A DNA stretch of 64,000 nt, taken from positions 1-64,000 of the forward strand of contig JARLIS010000028.1 of the NCBI GenBank assembly GCA_031291615.1, written 5' to 3'. Origin of the DNA: Parvibaculum sp. GTDB lineage: Bacteria > Pseudomonadota > Alphaproteobacteria > Parvibaculales > Parvibaculaceae. The notes beneath the pieces are model-generated. The model had not been told where the DNA came from and did no database searches. It saw only the letters and a program-made list of their open reading frames with translations. Shown piece by piece: positions 1 through 8,440 of the stretch. How positions within the stretch are numbered: position 1 is the first letter of the stretch; each line of letters opens with the position of its first letter. Position numbers and translations under genes: made by a program.

Positions 1-160
1 CGATCAGCGCGCCGCCAAGCGCGCCCGCCACCGCGCCGATGGCCGCGCCATAGGTCGCGTTGCTCGTCTTCTGCTGGCCCGTATAAGCGTCCTCCGTCTG
101 GCAGGCCGCCAGCAGGAAGGAACCGCTCAACAAGGCCACGACTGTTCGTTTCATCAGCAT
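1..160 (-). CDS. OmpA/YiaD-type outer-membrane lipoprotein, N-terminal part only
   Basis: The gene runs off the left edge; only about 53 codons are present. The protein starts MLMKRTVVALL and has a clear lipobox (LLAAC), so it should be exported and lipid-anchored. After the cysteine comes a short polar stretch and then a glycine-zipper-like run (GAAIGAVAGALGGAL). This layout is typical of the N-terminus of OmpA-family peptidoglycan-associated lipoproteins of the YiaD type, whose OmpA domain would lie outside the window. The start may be the ATG at 160 or the one at 154; a GGGA lies about six bases before the first. Family assignment is an inference because the OmpA domain is not visible. Confidence 0.6.
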   Translation of the reverse strand, partial: MLMKRTVVALLSGSFLLAACQTEDAYTGQQKTSNATYGAAIGAVAGALGGALI

Positions 161-390
161 GAAATATTCCCGGTTTCTGGAAAACGGCCGATCCGGCAGG
201 GGCATTCGCTCATATTGTCGGCGGCCGAAGCGGCCCATGAATTTGCCCGTCTGTGGAATCCGCTCCCGATGGTGTAGAAGTTTTTCAGACTTTGCGTACC
301 CGGCGGAAATTTTAGCAAAGCAAATGGCCGGGCGCGACAACGGAATTGAAATTCGATAGTCGGAATGAGCGAACGTCAGGGAGGAAATTC

Positions 391-1155
391 ATGTCGCTGT
401 TCGATCTGAAGGGAAAAGTCGCCATCGTCACGGGATCGACGAAGGGCATCGGCGAAGCGATCGTGCATCGCCTCGCGGAACACGGCGCCAAAGTGGTCGT
501 TTCGAGCCGCAAGGGCGACGCCTGCGACAAGGTCGCCGGCGAAATCAATGCGAAGTACAAGGATCGTGCGATCGCGGTGCCCTGCAACATCGCCGAAAAG
601 GCCGATCTCCAGCGTCTCGTCGACACGACGAACAAGACCTGGGGCAAGGTCGACATTCTGGTCTGCAACGCGGCCGTGAACCCCTATTTCGGTCCGTCGA
701 AGGACATTCCGGACGAGGCCTTCGACAAGATCATGTCGTCGAACGTGCGCTCCAACCATTGGCTCTGCCACATGGTCCTGCCGCAGATGGTCGAGCGCAA
801 GGACGGCTCGATCACCATCATCTCCTCCATCGGCGGTTTGCGCGGCTCGCCCATCCTCGGGGCCTATTGCATCTCGAAGGCGGCCGACTTCCAGCTCGCC
901 CGCAATCTCGCGGTCGAATATGGCGCGCACAACATCCGCGCCAATTGCATCGCGCCCGGCCTCATCAAGACCTATTTCGCCAAGGCTCTCTGGGACAATC
1001 CCCAGATCCTTGAGCGTTCGACCTCGACCGCGCCCCTGAAGCGCATCGGCATGCCGGACGAAATCGCCGGCGCCGCCGTCTTCCTCGCAAGCCCGGCCGG
1101 CGCTTTCATGACGGGCCAGCAGCTCGTCATCGACGGCGGCGTCACCATCGCCTGA
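391..1155 (+). CDS. Short-chain dehydrogenase/reductase (SDR), classical type
   Basis: A 254-residue cytosolic NAD(P)-dependent oxidoreductase. The Rossmann motif TGSTKGIG is at residues 14-21, the NAA variant of NNAG at 93-95, the catalytic serine near 145, and the YxxxK pair at Tyr159 and Lys163. The C-terminus has the usual PDEIAGAAVFLASP and TGQQLVIDGG features of FabG-like SDRs. The ATG at 391 is chosen because a strong GGGAGG Shine-Dalgarno precedes it by a few bases; the frame stays open further upstream without such a signal. It overlaps the following GNAT gene by one base, so the two are probably co-transcribed. The substrate cannot be read from the sequence. Confidence 0.9.
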   Translation: MSLFDLKGKVAIVTGSTKGIGEAIVHRLAEHGAKVVVSSRKGDACDKVAGEINAKYKDRAIAVPCNIAEKADLQRLVDTTNKTWGKVDILVCNAAVNPYFGPSKDIPDEAFDKIMSSNVRSNHWLCHMVLPQMVERKDGSITIISSIGGLRGSPILGAYCISKAADFQLARNLAVEYGAHNIRANCIAPGLIKTYFAKALWDNPQILERSTSTAPLKRIGMPDEIAGAAVFLASPAGAFMTGQQLVIDGGVTIA

Positions 1156-1604
1156 TGAAAAAAGCGCCGCCCGCAATCCGTCCCATCCGCGCCGCCGACC
1201 GAGCGGCATGGGACGAATTGTGGGCGGGCTATCTCGTTTTCTACAAGGCGCGCCTCGCGCCGGAAATCTCTGACGACACCTTCGCCCGCATTCTGTCGGG
1301 CGCGCTGATCGGCCTCGTCGCCGTCGATGAAGCCGACCGGCCCATCGGCTTTGCCCATGCTCTGCTTCATGCAGGCACCTGGAGCCCAAAGCCGCTCTGC
1401 TATCTGGAAGACCTGTTCGCCCGGCCGGAAGCGCGCGGGCAGGGCGTCGGCCGCGCGCTCATCGAGGCCCTGGTCGCCACGGGCCGCCGCGAGGGCTGGC
1501 TCCGCCTCTATTGGCAGACCGCGCGGGACAACGAGACGGCGCAAAGGCTTTACGACCGGCTCGGCCGCCGGACGGACTGGCTCAGATACGACCTTGACCT
1601 TTGA
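1155..1604 (+). CDS. GNAT-family N-acetyltransferase
   Basis: A 149-residue protein of the usual single-domain GNAT length. The acetyl-CoA loop is seen as RPEARGQGVGRALIEAL around residues 90-106 (the R/QxxGxG/A signature), followed by WQTARDNETAQRLYDRLG, the typical motif B region. The N-terminus (IRPIRAADRAAWDELW) is the normal GNAT start. It probably acetylates a small amine or an amino acid. The ATG shares its A with the upstream SDR stop (TGATG), which points to translational coupling. The acceptor substrate is unknown. Confidence 0.85.
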   Translation: MKKAPPAIRPIRAADRAAWDELWAGYLVFYKARLAPEISDDTFARILSGALIGLVAVDEADRPIGFAHALLHAGTWSPKPLCYLEDLFARPEARGQGVGRALIEALVATGRREGWLRLYWQTARDNETAQRLYDRLGRRTDWLRYDLDL

Positions 1605-1652
1605 CGGCCATATGACCATCTGACCCTTTCGGGTCATTGGGGAGAATTGCAC

Positions 1653-2504
1653 ATGAAGAGCGTCGTCATCACGGGCGTGTCCACCGGCATCGGCTGGGGC
1701 GCAACCAAGGTTCTGACCAAAAAGGGCTTCCACGTCTTCGGCTCCGTCCGCAAGCAGGAGGACGCCGACCGCCTTAAAAAGGAATTCGGTGACCTCTTCA
1801 CGCCGCTTTTCTTCGATGTGACGGACGAGCCGGCCATCCGCCGCGCCGCCATGGAAGTGCGCACGGCCCTGAACGGCGAAACGCTTTTCGGCCTTGTCAA
1901 CAATGCAGGCATCGCCGTGTCGGGGCCCCTCCTCGAAATCAACCCCGATGAATTCCGCAAGCAGATGGAAGTGAACGTGACGGGCCCCTTGCTCGTCACC
2001 CAGGCCTTCGGGCCCCTGCTCGGCGCCGACAAATCGCTCAAGGGCGCGCCCGGCCGCATCGTCATGATCAGTTCCGTCGGTGGCAAGCAGGCCGCACCTT
2101 TCGTCGGCCCCTATTCGGCGTCGAAATATGCGCTGGAAGGCTTTTCCGAAAGCCTGCGCCGCGAGCTGCTTCTCTTCGGCATCGACGTGATCATCATCGG
2201 CCCCGGCGCCGTGAAGACGCAGATCTGGGCCAAGGCCGAAGAAGTCGACATCACGCCCTATTCGAACAGCCCCTATTACCCGATCCTGAAAAAGTTCCGC
2301 GACTACTTCCTAGCCAGCGGCAAGACGGGCCTCGCCCCTGAAGTGCTGGGCCGCCTGATCCTGAAAGTGCTGACGACGCGCAACCCCAAGGTGCGCTACG
2401 CCATCCTCTCGGGCCGCCTGATGAACTGGACCATCCCCCAGCTTCTCCCCAAGCGCTTCCTCGACCGCACCATCGGCAAGGCGGTGGGTCTCCTGCCGTC
2501 CTGA
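1653..2504 (+). CDS. SDR-family oxidoreductase
   Basis: A 283-residue short-chain dehydrogenase. TGVSTGIG is at residues 7-14, NNAG at 83-86, a catalytic serine at about 141 and YSASK with Tyr154 and Lys158. It is about 30 residues longer than the first SDR, with a C-terminal extension rich in basic and hydrophobic residues. This resembles the 17-beta-hydroxysteroid or retinol dehydrogenase-like branch rather than FabG. The ATG at 1653 follows a GGGGAGA Shine-Dalgarno; a TTG two codons upstream is less likely. It lies 48 bases after the GNAT gene and is followed by a strong hairpin, so it probably closes the unit. Confidence 0.87.
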   Translation: MKSVVITGVSTGIGWGATKVLTKKGFHVFGSVRKQEDADRLKKEFGDLFTPLFFDVTDEPAIRRAAMEVRTALNGETLFGLVNNAGIAVSGPLLEINPDEFRKQMEVNVTGPLLVTQAFGPLLGADKSLKGAPGRIVMISSVGGKQAAPFVGPYSASKYALEGFSESLRRELLLFGIDVIIIGPGAVKTQIWAKAEEVDITPYSNSPYYPILKKFRDYFLASGKTGLAPEVLGRLILKVLTTRNPKVRYAILSGRLMNWTIPQLLPKRFLDRTIGKAVGLLPS

Positions 2505-2527
2505 CGTCGCCGATCCGGCAAAAAAGA

Positions 2528-2557
2528 ACCCTTCGCGAGCAAGCTCGCGAAGGGTTG
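2528..2557. terminator. Perfect hairpin terminator after the SDR gene
   Basis: Two 14-base perfect arms (AACCCTTCGCGAGC and its complement) enclose a 2-base AA centre. An A-run (2520-2526) flanks the left side, which gives a U-tract only for leftward transcription. Placement 23 bases after the SDR stop suggests it ends the rightward unit, possibly acting in both directions. Confidence 0.7.
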
Positions 2558-2811
2558 ATGAACTGTCTGCCGGGCGCTTTGAGGGGGGGAGGGATGCAGC
2601 CCGGCGAGCCATCGGAGGGAACACGCCAGAAATGGGGAGTTCACCTTCATTTACAAGCCCGCCCCGCGCAAGCCGCTCCGCCAGAATGACGCAGTATTCT
2701 GGAAAATAATATCCGGCGCGCCATTCCGTATTGAGGAACCGCCTTCAATCCCCGTCGACAATCTCCGCTGAGGCGGCAAAGTGTCGGCGCTAGCACATCC
2801 AAGGACGGGGA

Positions 2812-4137
2812 ATGGAAATGGCCGATCTTCTGGCGCTGTCCGCGCGCTATATCGACAACGACATTTATGAAGGCGCGGGTCTCGTCAATCGCCCGACCAC
2901 CGAACTGTCGGAACTGGCCGACGGCGTCGCCCTCATCGAAGCCTTTTCCCATGTCGTGACCTTCAAGACCGGCGACGGCCTCGTCCTTTTCGACACGAGC
3001 CTCGAAGCCTTTGCCGACGGCGTGCTGAAATCGCTCCGGCGCTGGACCGACGAACCCGTCTCCAACATCTGTTACACCCATGGCCATGCCGATCACGTCG
3101 GCGGCACCGGCGCCTTCGTCTGCGAGGCCTGCGACAAGGGTGCGCGCCGCCCGCGCATCATCGGCCATGAAAATGTCAGCCCGCGCTTCCGCCGCTACGA
3201 ACTCACCAACGGCTACAACTTCACCATCAATGCCCGCCAGTTCGCCCCCGCCACGGAATTGCGCATGGGCGGCGAACAGCCGAAAGCCGGTCCCGGCCGC
3301 TTCGGCCCCAACCCCTGGGTCGATCCCGACACGACCTTCCGCGACCGGCTCGATATCAGGGTCGGCGACACGCATTTCAACCTGCACCACGCCATCGGCG
3401 AAACCGACGATCACCTCTGGGCCTATGTGCCGCAGCACAAGGCGATCTGCTCGGGCGATTTCATCACCTGGGTGTTCCCCAATGCGGGCAATCCGCAGAA
3501 GGTGCAGCGTTATCCGCTCGAATGGGCAAAGGCGCTGCGCGAAATGATCGCGATGGAGCCCGAGCTTCTGCTCCCTGCCCATGGCCTGCCCATCGGCGGC
3601 AAGGCGCGCATCGCCTCCGTGCTCGATAACATCGCGACCGCGCTCGAAACGCTGGTCGAGCAGACGCTCGCCATGATGAATGCGGGCGCGCGCCTCGACG
3701 ACATCGTGAAGTCGGTGAAACTGCCCTCGAAGTTGATGGACAAGCCCTATCTCCGCCCCGTCTACGACGAGCCCGAATTCGTCATCCACAATATCTGGCG
3801 TCTCTATGGTGGCTGGTATGACGGCAATCCCGCCCGCCTGAAGCCCGCACCCGATGCCGAACTCGCCGCCGAAATGGCGCGGCTCGCAGGCGGCGCGCGC
3901 ATCCTCGCCGACCGCGCCGCCGCGCTCGCGGATGCGGGCGATCTGAGGCTCGCCTGCCACCTCGCCGAAATGGCGGCGCAGGCGGCGCCCGAAGATGTGC
4001 ATGTGCACGGCGTCCGCGCCGCCGTCTATGGCGCGCGCCGCAAGGCCGAAGCCTCCCTGATGGCAAAGGGCATTTACGGCTTTGCCGAACGCGAGTCGGC
4101 AAAAGCCGTCGCGGCGCATAACAGCGCGGAGAAGTGA
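2812..4137 (+). CDS. MBL-fold alkylsulfatase-like hydrolase
   Basis: A 441-residue metallo-beta-lactamase-fold enzyme. The metal-binding motif THGHADH is at residues 89-95, followed by GGTGAF. Further ligand candidates are HHAIGETDDH and CSGDF in the middle. The last 120 residues are helical and Ala/Leu-rich, matching the dimerisation domain of linear alkylsulfatases (the SdsA1/BDS1 group). The expected role is hydrolysis of an alkyl sulfate or a related ester. No signal peptide is seen, so it is probably cytosolic, unlike SdsA1. The start is either ATG 2812 or ATG 2818; the GGGGA lies directly against the first and six bases from the second, so 2818 may be the real start. It is convergent with the aminotransferase, only 10 bases away. 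Confidence 0.8.
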   Translation: MEMADLLALSARYIDNDIYEGAGLVNRPTTELSELADGVALIEAFSHVVTFKTGDGLVLFDTSLEAFADGVLKSLRRWTDEPVSNICYTHGHADHVGGTGAFVCEACDKGARRPRIIGHENVSPRFRRYELTNGYNFTINARQFAPATELRMGGEQPKAGPGRFGPNPWVDPDTTFRDRLDIRVGDTHFNLHHAIGETDDHLWAYVPQHKAICSGDFITWVFPNAGNPQKVQRYPLEWAKALREMIAMEPELLLPAHGLPIGGKARIASVLDNIATALETLVEQTLAMMNAGARLDDIVKSVKLPSKLMDKPYLRPVYDEPEFVIHNIWRLYGGWYDGNPARLKPAPDAELAAEMARLAGGARILADRAAALADAGDLRLACHLAEMAAQAAPEDVHVHGVRAAVYGARRKAEASLMAKGIYGFAERESAKAVAAHNSAEK

Positions 4138-4147
4138 CGGCCGGGTT

Positions 4148-5491
4148 TCAGTTCACCCGGTCGAGCACCTTGCGGAACCGCTCGAAGATTTCGGCGATCC
4201 CCGCCTTGTCGATGATGAGCGGCGGCGAGAAGGCGATCGAGTCGCCCGACACGCGCACCATCATGTTCTCCTCGTGAAACGCCGCGCGCATCGTGTCGAA
4301 GCCGCGCTTGCCCGGCAGGCCCTCGAGCGGCGCCAGATCGACCGCGCCCGCAAGCCCGATCTGCCTGATATCGGCAATGTGCTTGTGGCCCTTGAGGCTC
4401 ATGATCGCATCGGCGAAAGCGGGCTCGAGCGCCTGCGCGCGTTCGAACAGGCTTTCCTTCCGGTAGAGGTCGAGCGTCGCAAGGCCCGCGGCCGCCGCGA
4501 GCGGATGGCCTGAATAGGTGTAGCCGTGGAAAAGGTCGATCGCATGGTCGGGGCCCGTTTGGAAGGCCTCGTAAATATGCTTGCGCACGATCGCGCCGCC
4601 CATCGGCACCGTGCCCGACGTGATGCCCTTGGCGAAGGTGATGATGTCGGGCGTCACGCCGAAGCGTTCCGACGCCGTCGCATAGCCGAGCCGCCCGAAG
4701 CCGGTGATGACCTCGTCGAAGATCAGCAGAATGCCGTGCTTGGTGCAAAGCTCGCGCAGCCGCTGGAGATAGCCCTTGGGCGGCGGCAGCACGCCGGTTG
4801 ATCCCGCCATGGGTTCGACGATGACGGCGGCGATGGTCGAGGCGTCGTGCAGATCGACAAGCCGCTGCAATTCGTCGGCGAGATGCGCGCCCCATTCCGG
4901 CTGGCCCTTGGTGAAGGCCTGTTCGGCGCGATTATAGGTGTGGGGCAGGTGATCGACGCCCGCGAGCATGGGCCCGAAGAACTTGCGGTTCGCCACCATG
5001 CCGCCGACCGAAATCCCGCCGAAGCCGACGCCGTGATAGCCGCGCTCGCGGCCGATGAGCCTTGTGCGCGTGCCCTCGCCATTCGCCCGGTGATAGGCGA
5101 TGGCGATCTTCAGCGCCGTGTCGCCCGCTTCCGAGCCCGAATTGCAGAACAGCACATGGTCGAGGTCGCCCGGCGCGAGCGAGGCGATGCGGCTCGCAAG
5201 CTCGAAAGCCTTCGGGTGGCCGAACTGGAAGCTCGGCGCGAAGTCGAGCTCGCCCGCCTGGGTCTGGATGGCCTTCACGATCTCGTCGCGGCAATGCCCC
5301 GCATTGCAGCACCAGAGCCCGGCCGTCGCGTCCAGCACCGCCGTCCCGTCCGGCTTGTAGTAATGCATGTCCTTGGCGCGGGAGAGCATGCGCGGCTCGC
5401 GCTTGAACTGGCGGTTCGGCGTGAAGGGAAGCCACTGCGATTCGAGGTCGTTCGGGGTCGCGATGCCTTCGGCGGAGCTGTCGGCGCTCAT
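4148..5491 (-). CDS. Class III omega-aminotransferase (beta-alanine/polyamine:pyruvate type)
   Basis: A 447-residue PLP enzyme of fold type I. Visible are TAGLWCCNAGH (residues 56-66, typical of omega-amino acid:pyruvate transaminases), the PLP-phosphate region CNSGSEAGDTALK (116-128), the PLP-contacting Asp259 in FDEVITGFGRLG and Lys288 in FAKGITSG, which forms the Schiff base. The FAKGxTSG context resembles beta-alanine and putrescine transaminases. It is transcribed divergently from an XRE/cupin regulator of the type that often controls polyamine or amino-acid catabolism, so a role in amine degradation is likely. The exact donor is not determined. Confidence 0.88.
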   Translation of the reverse strand: MSADSSAEGIATPNDLESQWLPFTPNRQFKREPRMLSRAKDMHYYKPDGTAVLDATAGLWCCNAGHCRDEIVKAIQTQAGELDFAPSFQFGHPKAFELASRIASLAPGDLDHVLFCNSGSEAGDTALKIAIAYHRANGEGTRTRLIGRERGYHGVGFGGISVGGMVANRKFFGPMLAGVDHLPHTYNRAEQAFTKGQPEWGAHLADELQRLVDLHDASTIAAVIVEPMAGSTGVLPPPKGYLQRLRELCTKHGILLIFDEVITGFGRLGYATASERFGVTPDIITFAKGITSGTVPMGGAIVRKHIYEAFQTGPDHAIDLFHGYTYSGHPLAAAAGLATLDLYRKESLFERAQALEPAFADAIMSLKGHKHIADIRQIGLAGAVDLAPLEGLPGKRGFDTMRAAFHEENMMVRVSGDSIAFSPPLIIDKAGIAEIFERFRKVLDRVN

Positions 5492-5575
5492 TTTTGTCTC
5501 CTGACAGGGAATTGAACGAGTGAAACGCCGAACCTGTCGGAAATCAAGGCGCGGCCGTGTGTGACTTTTTCGGAC

Positions 5576-5593
5576 CGTTTAGTATCATAAACG
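5576..5593. promoter_or_regulatory. Candidate operator between the aminotransferase and the XRE/cupin regulator
   Basis: The sequence CGTTTAGTATCATAAACG has perfect 6-base inverted arms (CGTTTA/TAAACG) around six bases. It sits in the 103-base divergent intergenic region and ends one base before the regulator's presumed ATG. A dyad here is a natural binding site for a dimeric HTH repressor acting on both genes. No binding data are available. Confidence 0.4.
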
Positions 5594-5594
5594 C

Positions 5595-6233
5595 ATGGCA
5601 AGGGACGCGAGAGAAAAACCCGCCGGCGACTTCAGACGCGCCCATGGCGGCGCGCATGGCCCCGCCCTTGCCGAAATCGAAGGCGCGGCGCCCGACATCG
5701 GCGCCCGCCTGCGCGAACTTCGCACCATGCACGGCCTCTCCCAGCGCGAGCTTGCCAAGCGCGCGGGCGTCACCAACGGCACCATCTCGCTCATCGAGCA
5801 GAACCGCATCAGCCCGTCCATGGGCTCGCTGAAAAAGGTGCTCGACGGCTTCCCGATTTCCATGGCCGACTTCCTGACGCTCGAATTGAAGCCGCGCTCC
5901 AAGGTCTTCTATCAGGCGAAGGAATTGCGCGAGATCGGCGGCGGCCCCATCTCCTTCAAGCTCGTCGGCCGCGACATGCGCGGCCGCGCCATCCAGATGA
6001 TGCATGAGCGCTACCAGCCCGGCGCCGACACGGGCGAGGACATGCTCTCTCACGCAGGCGAGGAATGCGGCATCGTCGTCTCGGGCCTCATCGAGCTCAC
6101 CGTCGGCGGCGAAACGCGCCGTCTGACGGCGGGCGACGCCTATTATTTCGATAGCCGCCTGCCGCATCGCTGGCGTAATACCGGCACCATCGAATGCGTC
6201 ATCGTCTCGGCCTGCACGCCGCCCAGTTTTTAG
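5595..6233 (+). CDS. XRE-type regulator with C-terminal cupin (PuuR-like)
   Basis: A 212-residue transcription factor. A Cro/CI helix-turn-helix occupies about residues 36-90 (RLRELRTMHGLSQRELAKRAG followed by ISLIEQNRISPSMGSLKKVLDGF). A cupin domain follows at about 140-207, with VSGLIELTVGGE and YYFDSRLPHRWRN as its two strands and histidine region. Regulators of this build (PuuR, SutR class) sense small metabolites with the cupin. It faces the aminotransferase gene across a short promoter region containing a dyad, so autoregulation and control of that gene are likely. No Shine-Dalgarno precedes ATG 5595 and the first 30 residues are unstructured, so translation may start further in. Confidence 0.85.
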   Translation: MARDAREKPAGDFRRAHGGAHGPALAEIEGAAPDIGARLRELRTMHGLSQRELAKRAGVTNGTISLIEQNRISPSMGSLKKVLDGFPISMADFLTLELKPRSKVFYQAKELREIGGGPISFKLVGRDMRGRAIQMMHERYQPGADTGEDMLSHAGEECGIVVSGLIELTVGGETRRLTAGDAYYFDSRLPHRWRNTGTIECVIVSACTPPSF

Positions 6234-6251
6234 GTAGCCCGCCAATTTAGT

Positions 6252-6803
6252 CTATCGGTCGCGTTCGCTCGCCTTTTGGATCAGATCGAAGACATGACGG
6301 ACGTTTTCCACGGCAAGGAATTGCGGTGTTGGATCGAGAGAAGGCGTCCAGGAACTTATGCCATGATTGCTCCACACTGATACCCTCCGACCGAAGCGGA
6401 TCGTTCCGCTCCCATCGCCTTTCTCCTTCAGCTCAAGTTCGGGAAGGTGATCGAGGTTGATCGTCGTGAAGCTCTCCATTGGCGAAGCACGGAGAATCAG
6501 AATTCGTCGGTCTGTGACGGCATAGTTGAGACCGCGTCGGACCCAAGCGTCGAACAGGAATCGACCGAACACAAAGTAGAGCCCCACAAAGACGAATAGC
6601 AGACCGAACAAGGGAAAGAAGGCGGGAGCGTTTCCCATGGAGCTAGCCGTGGAGGTCCAGAAGATCGCGAACCCGCACCAAAGGATACTGAACGGTATGA
6701 GAAACACATCACGTGAGGTCAGGAGGATTCCCCGTCCGGCTTTGCCGGTCCAAAGAATATGCTCACCGGAAACCAGCCGACTTAGGAAAATGCTCTCGTC
6801 CAT
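6252..6803 (-). CDS. Membrane protein with a bacterial PH-like domain
   Basis: A 183-residue protein of unknown function. It begins MDESIFLSRLVSGEHILWTGK, the usual opening of bPH-type (DUF304-like) membrane proteins. Two hydrophobic segments follow at about residues 33-52 and 61-82. The rest is soluble and contains NYAVTDRRILILR, the strand typical of bacterial PH domains. Base composition is visibly less GC-rich than the neighbours and third positions are less biased, which may indicate recent acquisition. It stands alone, convergent with the XRE regulator. Confidence 0.6.
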   Translation of the reverse strand: MDESIFLSRLVSGEHILWTGKAGRGILLTSRDVFLIPFSILWCGFAIFWTSTASSMGNAPAFFPLFGLLFVFVGLYFVFGRFLFDAWVRRGLNYAVTDRRILILRASPMESFTTINLDHLPELELKEKGDGSGTIRFGRRVSVWSNHGISSWTPSLDPTPQFLAVENVRHVFDLIQKASERDR

Positions 6804-6993
6804 AGACGCCCCCGTTGTGGCTGGACATCGCTGACGTAGCGGCGTCTCGCGCCTTTGAGCAGGGTAATTTGAACTCTGTGATTTGGCATTTCATTTGTTT
6901 CCCGGCCTGCAGACTAGGATGATGGGAGGCGGGATCCTGCTACATGACAATCCGAGTCATATTTGCGATGGTCCCGGCCCGGAGAAGCAGCAC

Positions 6994-7863
6994 ATGACCA
7001 GATCCCTCGCCACACTTCTCGCCGAGCCCGGCATCATCCTCGCCCCCGGCGCCTATGACGCGCTGTCGGCAAAGCTCGCCGCCAGGGCGGGCGCCGCCGC
7101 CGTCTACATGACGGGCTTCGGCCTGGCGGGCTCGCATTTGGGCCTCCCCGATATCGGCCTGATGAGCGCGTCGGAAATGGTCGACCGCGTCCGCGCGATG
7201 AGCGCGGCCTCAACCCCCGTTCCCCTCATCGCCGACGGCGACAACGGCCATGGCGGTGCGCTCAATGCCGGCCGCCTCGCGCATCTCTACGAGCAGGCGG
7301 GCGCCCAATGCATCCAGATCGAGGATCAGGTAAGCCCCAAGCGCTGCGGCCACATGGAAGGCAAGGAAGTCGTCGCCATCGAGGAAGCGGCCTCGAAGAT
7401 CCGCGCCGCAGCCGACGCCCGCAACTCGAAAGACTTCAAGATCATGGCGCGCACCGATGCCCGCGCCACCCACAATCTCGACGAGGCGCTCCGCCGTGGC
7501 GATGCCTTCCTGAAGGCGGGTGCCGACATTCTCTTCATCGAGGCTCCGCGCGATCTCGCCGAGCTGCGCAAGGTGGCGGACACATTCAAGGGCGTGCCGC
7601 TGCTCGCCAACATGGTCGAGGACGGCAAGACGCCCTATCTCTCCGCGAAGCTGCTGCAAGAACTCGGCTTCAAGCTCGTCATCTTCCCCGTCTCGGCGCT
7701 TCTCGCCGTCACGCGCCGTCTGGAAGAAATCTACGCGACGCTGCTGAAAGGCGAGGGGCTTCCCGCCGGCGAACCCCGCGTCACCTTCCAGCGCTACAAT
7801 GAAATTCTCGGCCTGCCGGAACTGCTCGCCAGCGCCGCGAAGCTCGCCGCTGGAGACGAATGA
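6994..7863 (+). CDS. Isocitrate lyase/PEP mutase-family enzyme (oxaloacetate decarboxylase or methylisocitrate-lyase-like)
   Basis: A 289-residue TIM-barrel enzyme. Metal-binding acidic residues are Asp81 and Asp83 in IADGDNG and Glu110-Asp111 in IQIEDQ, and the family motif KRCGH is at residues 116-120. These mark the ICL/PEPM superfamily, which makes or breaks C-C bonds next to an enolate of oxaloacetate or pyruvate. Length and the GLAGSHLGLPD region fit the 2,3-dimethylmalate lyase, carboxyphosphonoenolpyruvate mutase or oxaloacetate decarboxylase branch. ATG 6994 has GGAGAAG upstream. Its stop overlaps the next start, so it forms an operon with the thioesterase. Confidence 0.85.
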   Translation: MTRSLATLLAEPGIILAPGAYDALSAKLAARAGAAAVYMTGFGLAGSHLGLPDIGLMSASEMVDRVRAMSAASTPVPLIADGDNGHGGALNAGRLAHLYEQAGAQCIQIEDQVSPKRCGHMEGKEVVAIEEAASKIRAAADARNSKDFKIMARTDARATHNLDEALRRGDAFLKAGADILFIEAPRDLAELRKVADTFKGVPLLANMVEDGKTPYLSAKLLQELGFKLVIFPVSALLAVTRRLEEIYATLLKGEGLPAGEPRVTFQRYNEILGLPELLASAAKLAAGDE

Positions 7864-8291
7864 TGCCGAGCTGGTCGAACATCCTGAAGCGCATCTCGGC
7901 TGGCGAAATGGAAAAGGCCCCGCCCCATGTCGCCGCCCTCAATCTCTATGCAGGCAAGCTCACTTTGCTCGAGCCCGGCCGCATCCGCTACGACTGGCCG
8001 GTCAATCCCGCCTATCTCAATCCGCAGGCCGTCTTCGGCGGCTACCTCGCGACGCTCGCCGACCAGACCTGCTCCTTCGCGCTGATGACCTTGCTGAAGG
8101 ACGATCAGAACTTCACGACGTCGGACCTCAACATGCACTTCTTCCGTCCCGTGACGGAAGGCATCCTCGCCTGCGAAGGCCATGTGGTGAACGTCTCGAA
8201 GACGCAAGCCTATGTCGAAGCGACCTTCACCAACGGCGACGGCAAACTCGCGCTGAAAGCCCGCGCGGTCGAACGCATCATTCCGGCTTAG
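7860..8291 (+). CDS. PaaI-like hotdog-fold acyl-CoA thioesterase
   Basis: A 143-residue hotdog-fold protein. The central helix region is NPQAVFGGYLATLADQTCSFA, matching the HGG..A..AD pattern of PaaI thioesterases but with FGG in place of HGG. The strands (TTSDLNMHFFRPVTEG and VVNVSKTQAYVEATF) follow. It probably hydrolyses an acyl-CoA or aryl-CoA in the cytosol. Two overlapping starts exist (ATG 7860 and ATG 7863), both inside the upstream stop. This couples it to the lyase gene and suggests a joint catabolic step. The substrate is unknown. Confidence 0.8.
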   Translation: MMPSWSNILKRISAGEMEKAPPHVAALNLYAGKLTLLEPGRIRYDWPVNPAYLNPQAVFGGYLATLADQTCSFALMTLLKDDQNFTTSDLNMHFFRPVTEGILACEGHVVNVSKTQAYVEATFTNGDGKLALKARAVERIIPA

Positions 8292-8310
8292 CGTTCAAGG
8301 AACAGCTCTT

Positions 8311-8425
8311 CTTCCCCTCTCCCCTTGAGGGAGAGGGAGGGACCCGCGCCGGAGGCGTGGGAGGGTGAGGGGCTTCTTCGAAAAATGTCCTGCGCAGGCG
8401 GGCCCTCCCGCAAGAGGGAAGGGTC
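8311..8425. repeat. REP-like intergenic hairpin element
   Basis: The left end is a perfect 9-base stem (CCCTCTCCC at 8315-8323 and GGGAGAGGG at 8329-8337) around a 5-base loop. A purine-rich block with GGGAGGGTGAGGGG follows, and the right end is a second hairpin (CCCTC and GAGGG arms near 8404-8419). This architecture is typical of dispersed palindromic elements between genes in alphaproteobacteria. I noticed only one copy in this window, so its repeat nature is inferred. Confidence 0.5.
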
Positions 8426-8440
8426 ACAATGCGCGAAGCG

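Noticed and set aside
2647..4119. A 490-codon minus-strand frame opposite the MBL alkylsulfatase-like gene
   Set aside because: The plus-strand gene has clear metal motifs; the antisense frame has no recognisable domains or ribosome-binding site.
6883..6993. N-terminal extension of the PEP-mutase-family enzyme
   Set aside because: The frame is open upstream, but the GGAGAAG site and family length support the ATG at 6994.
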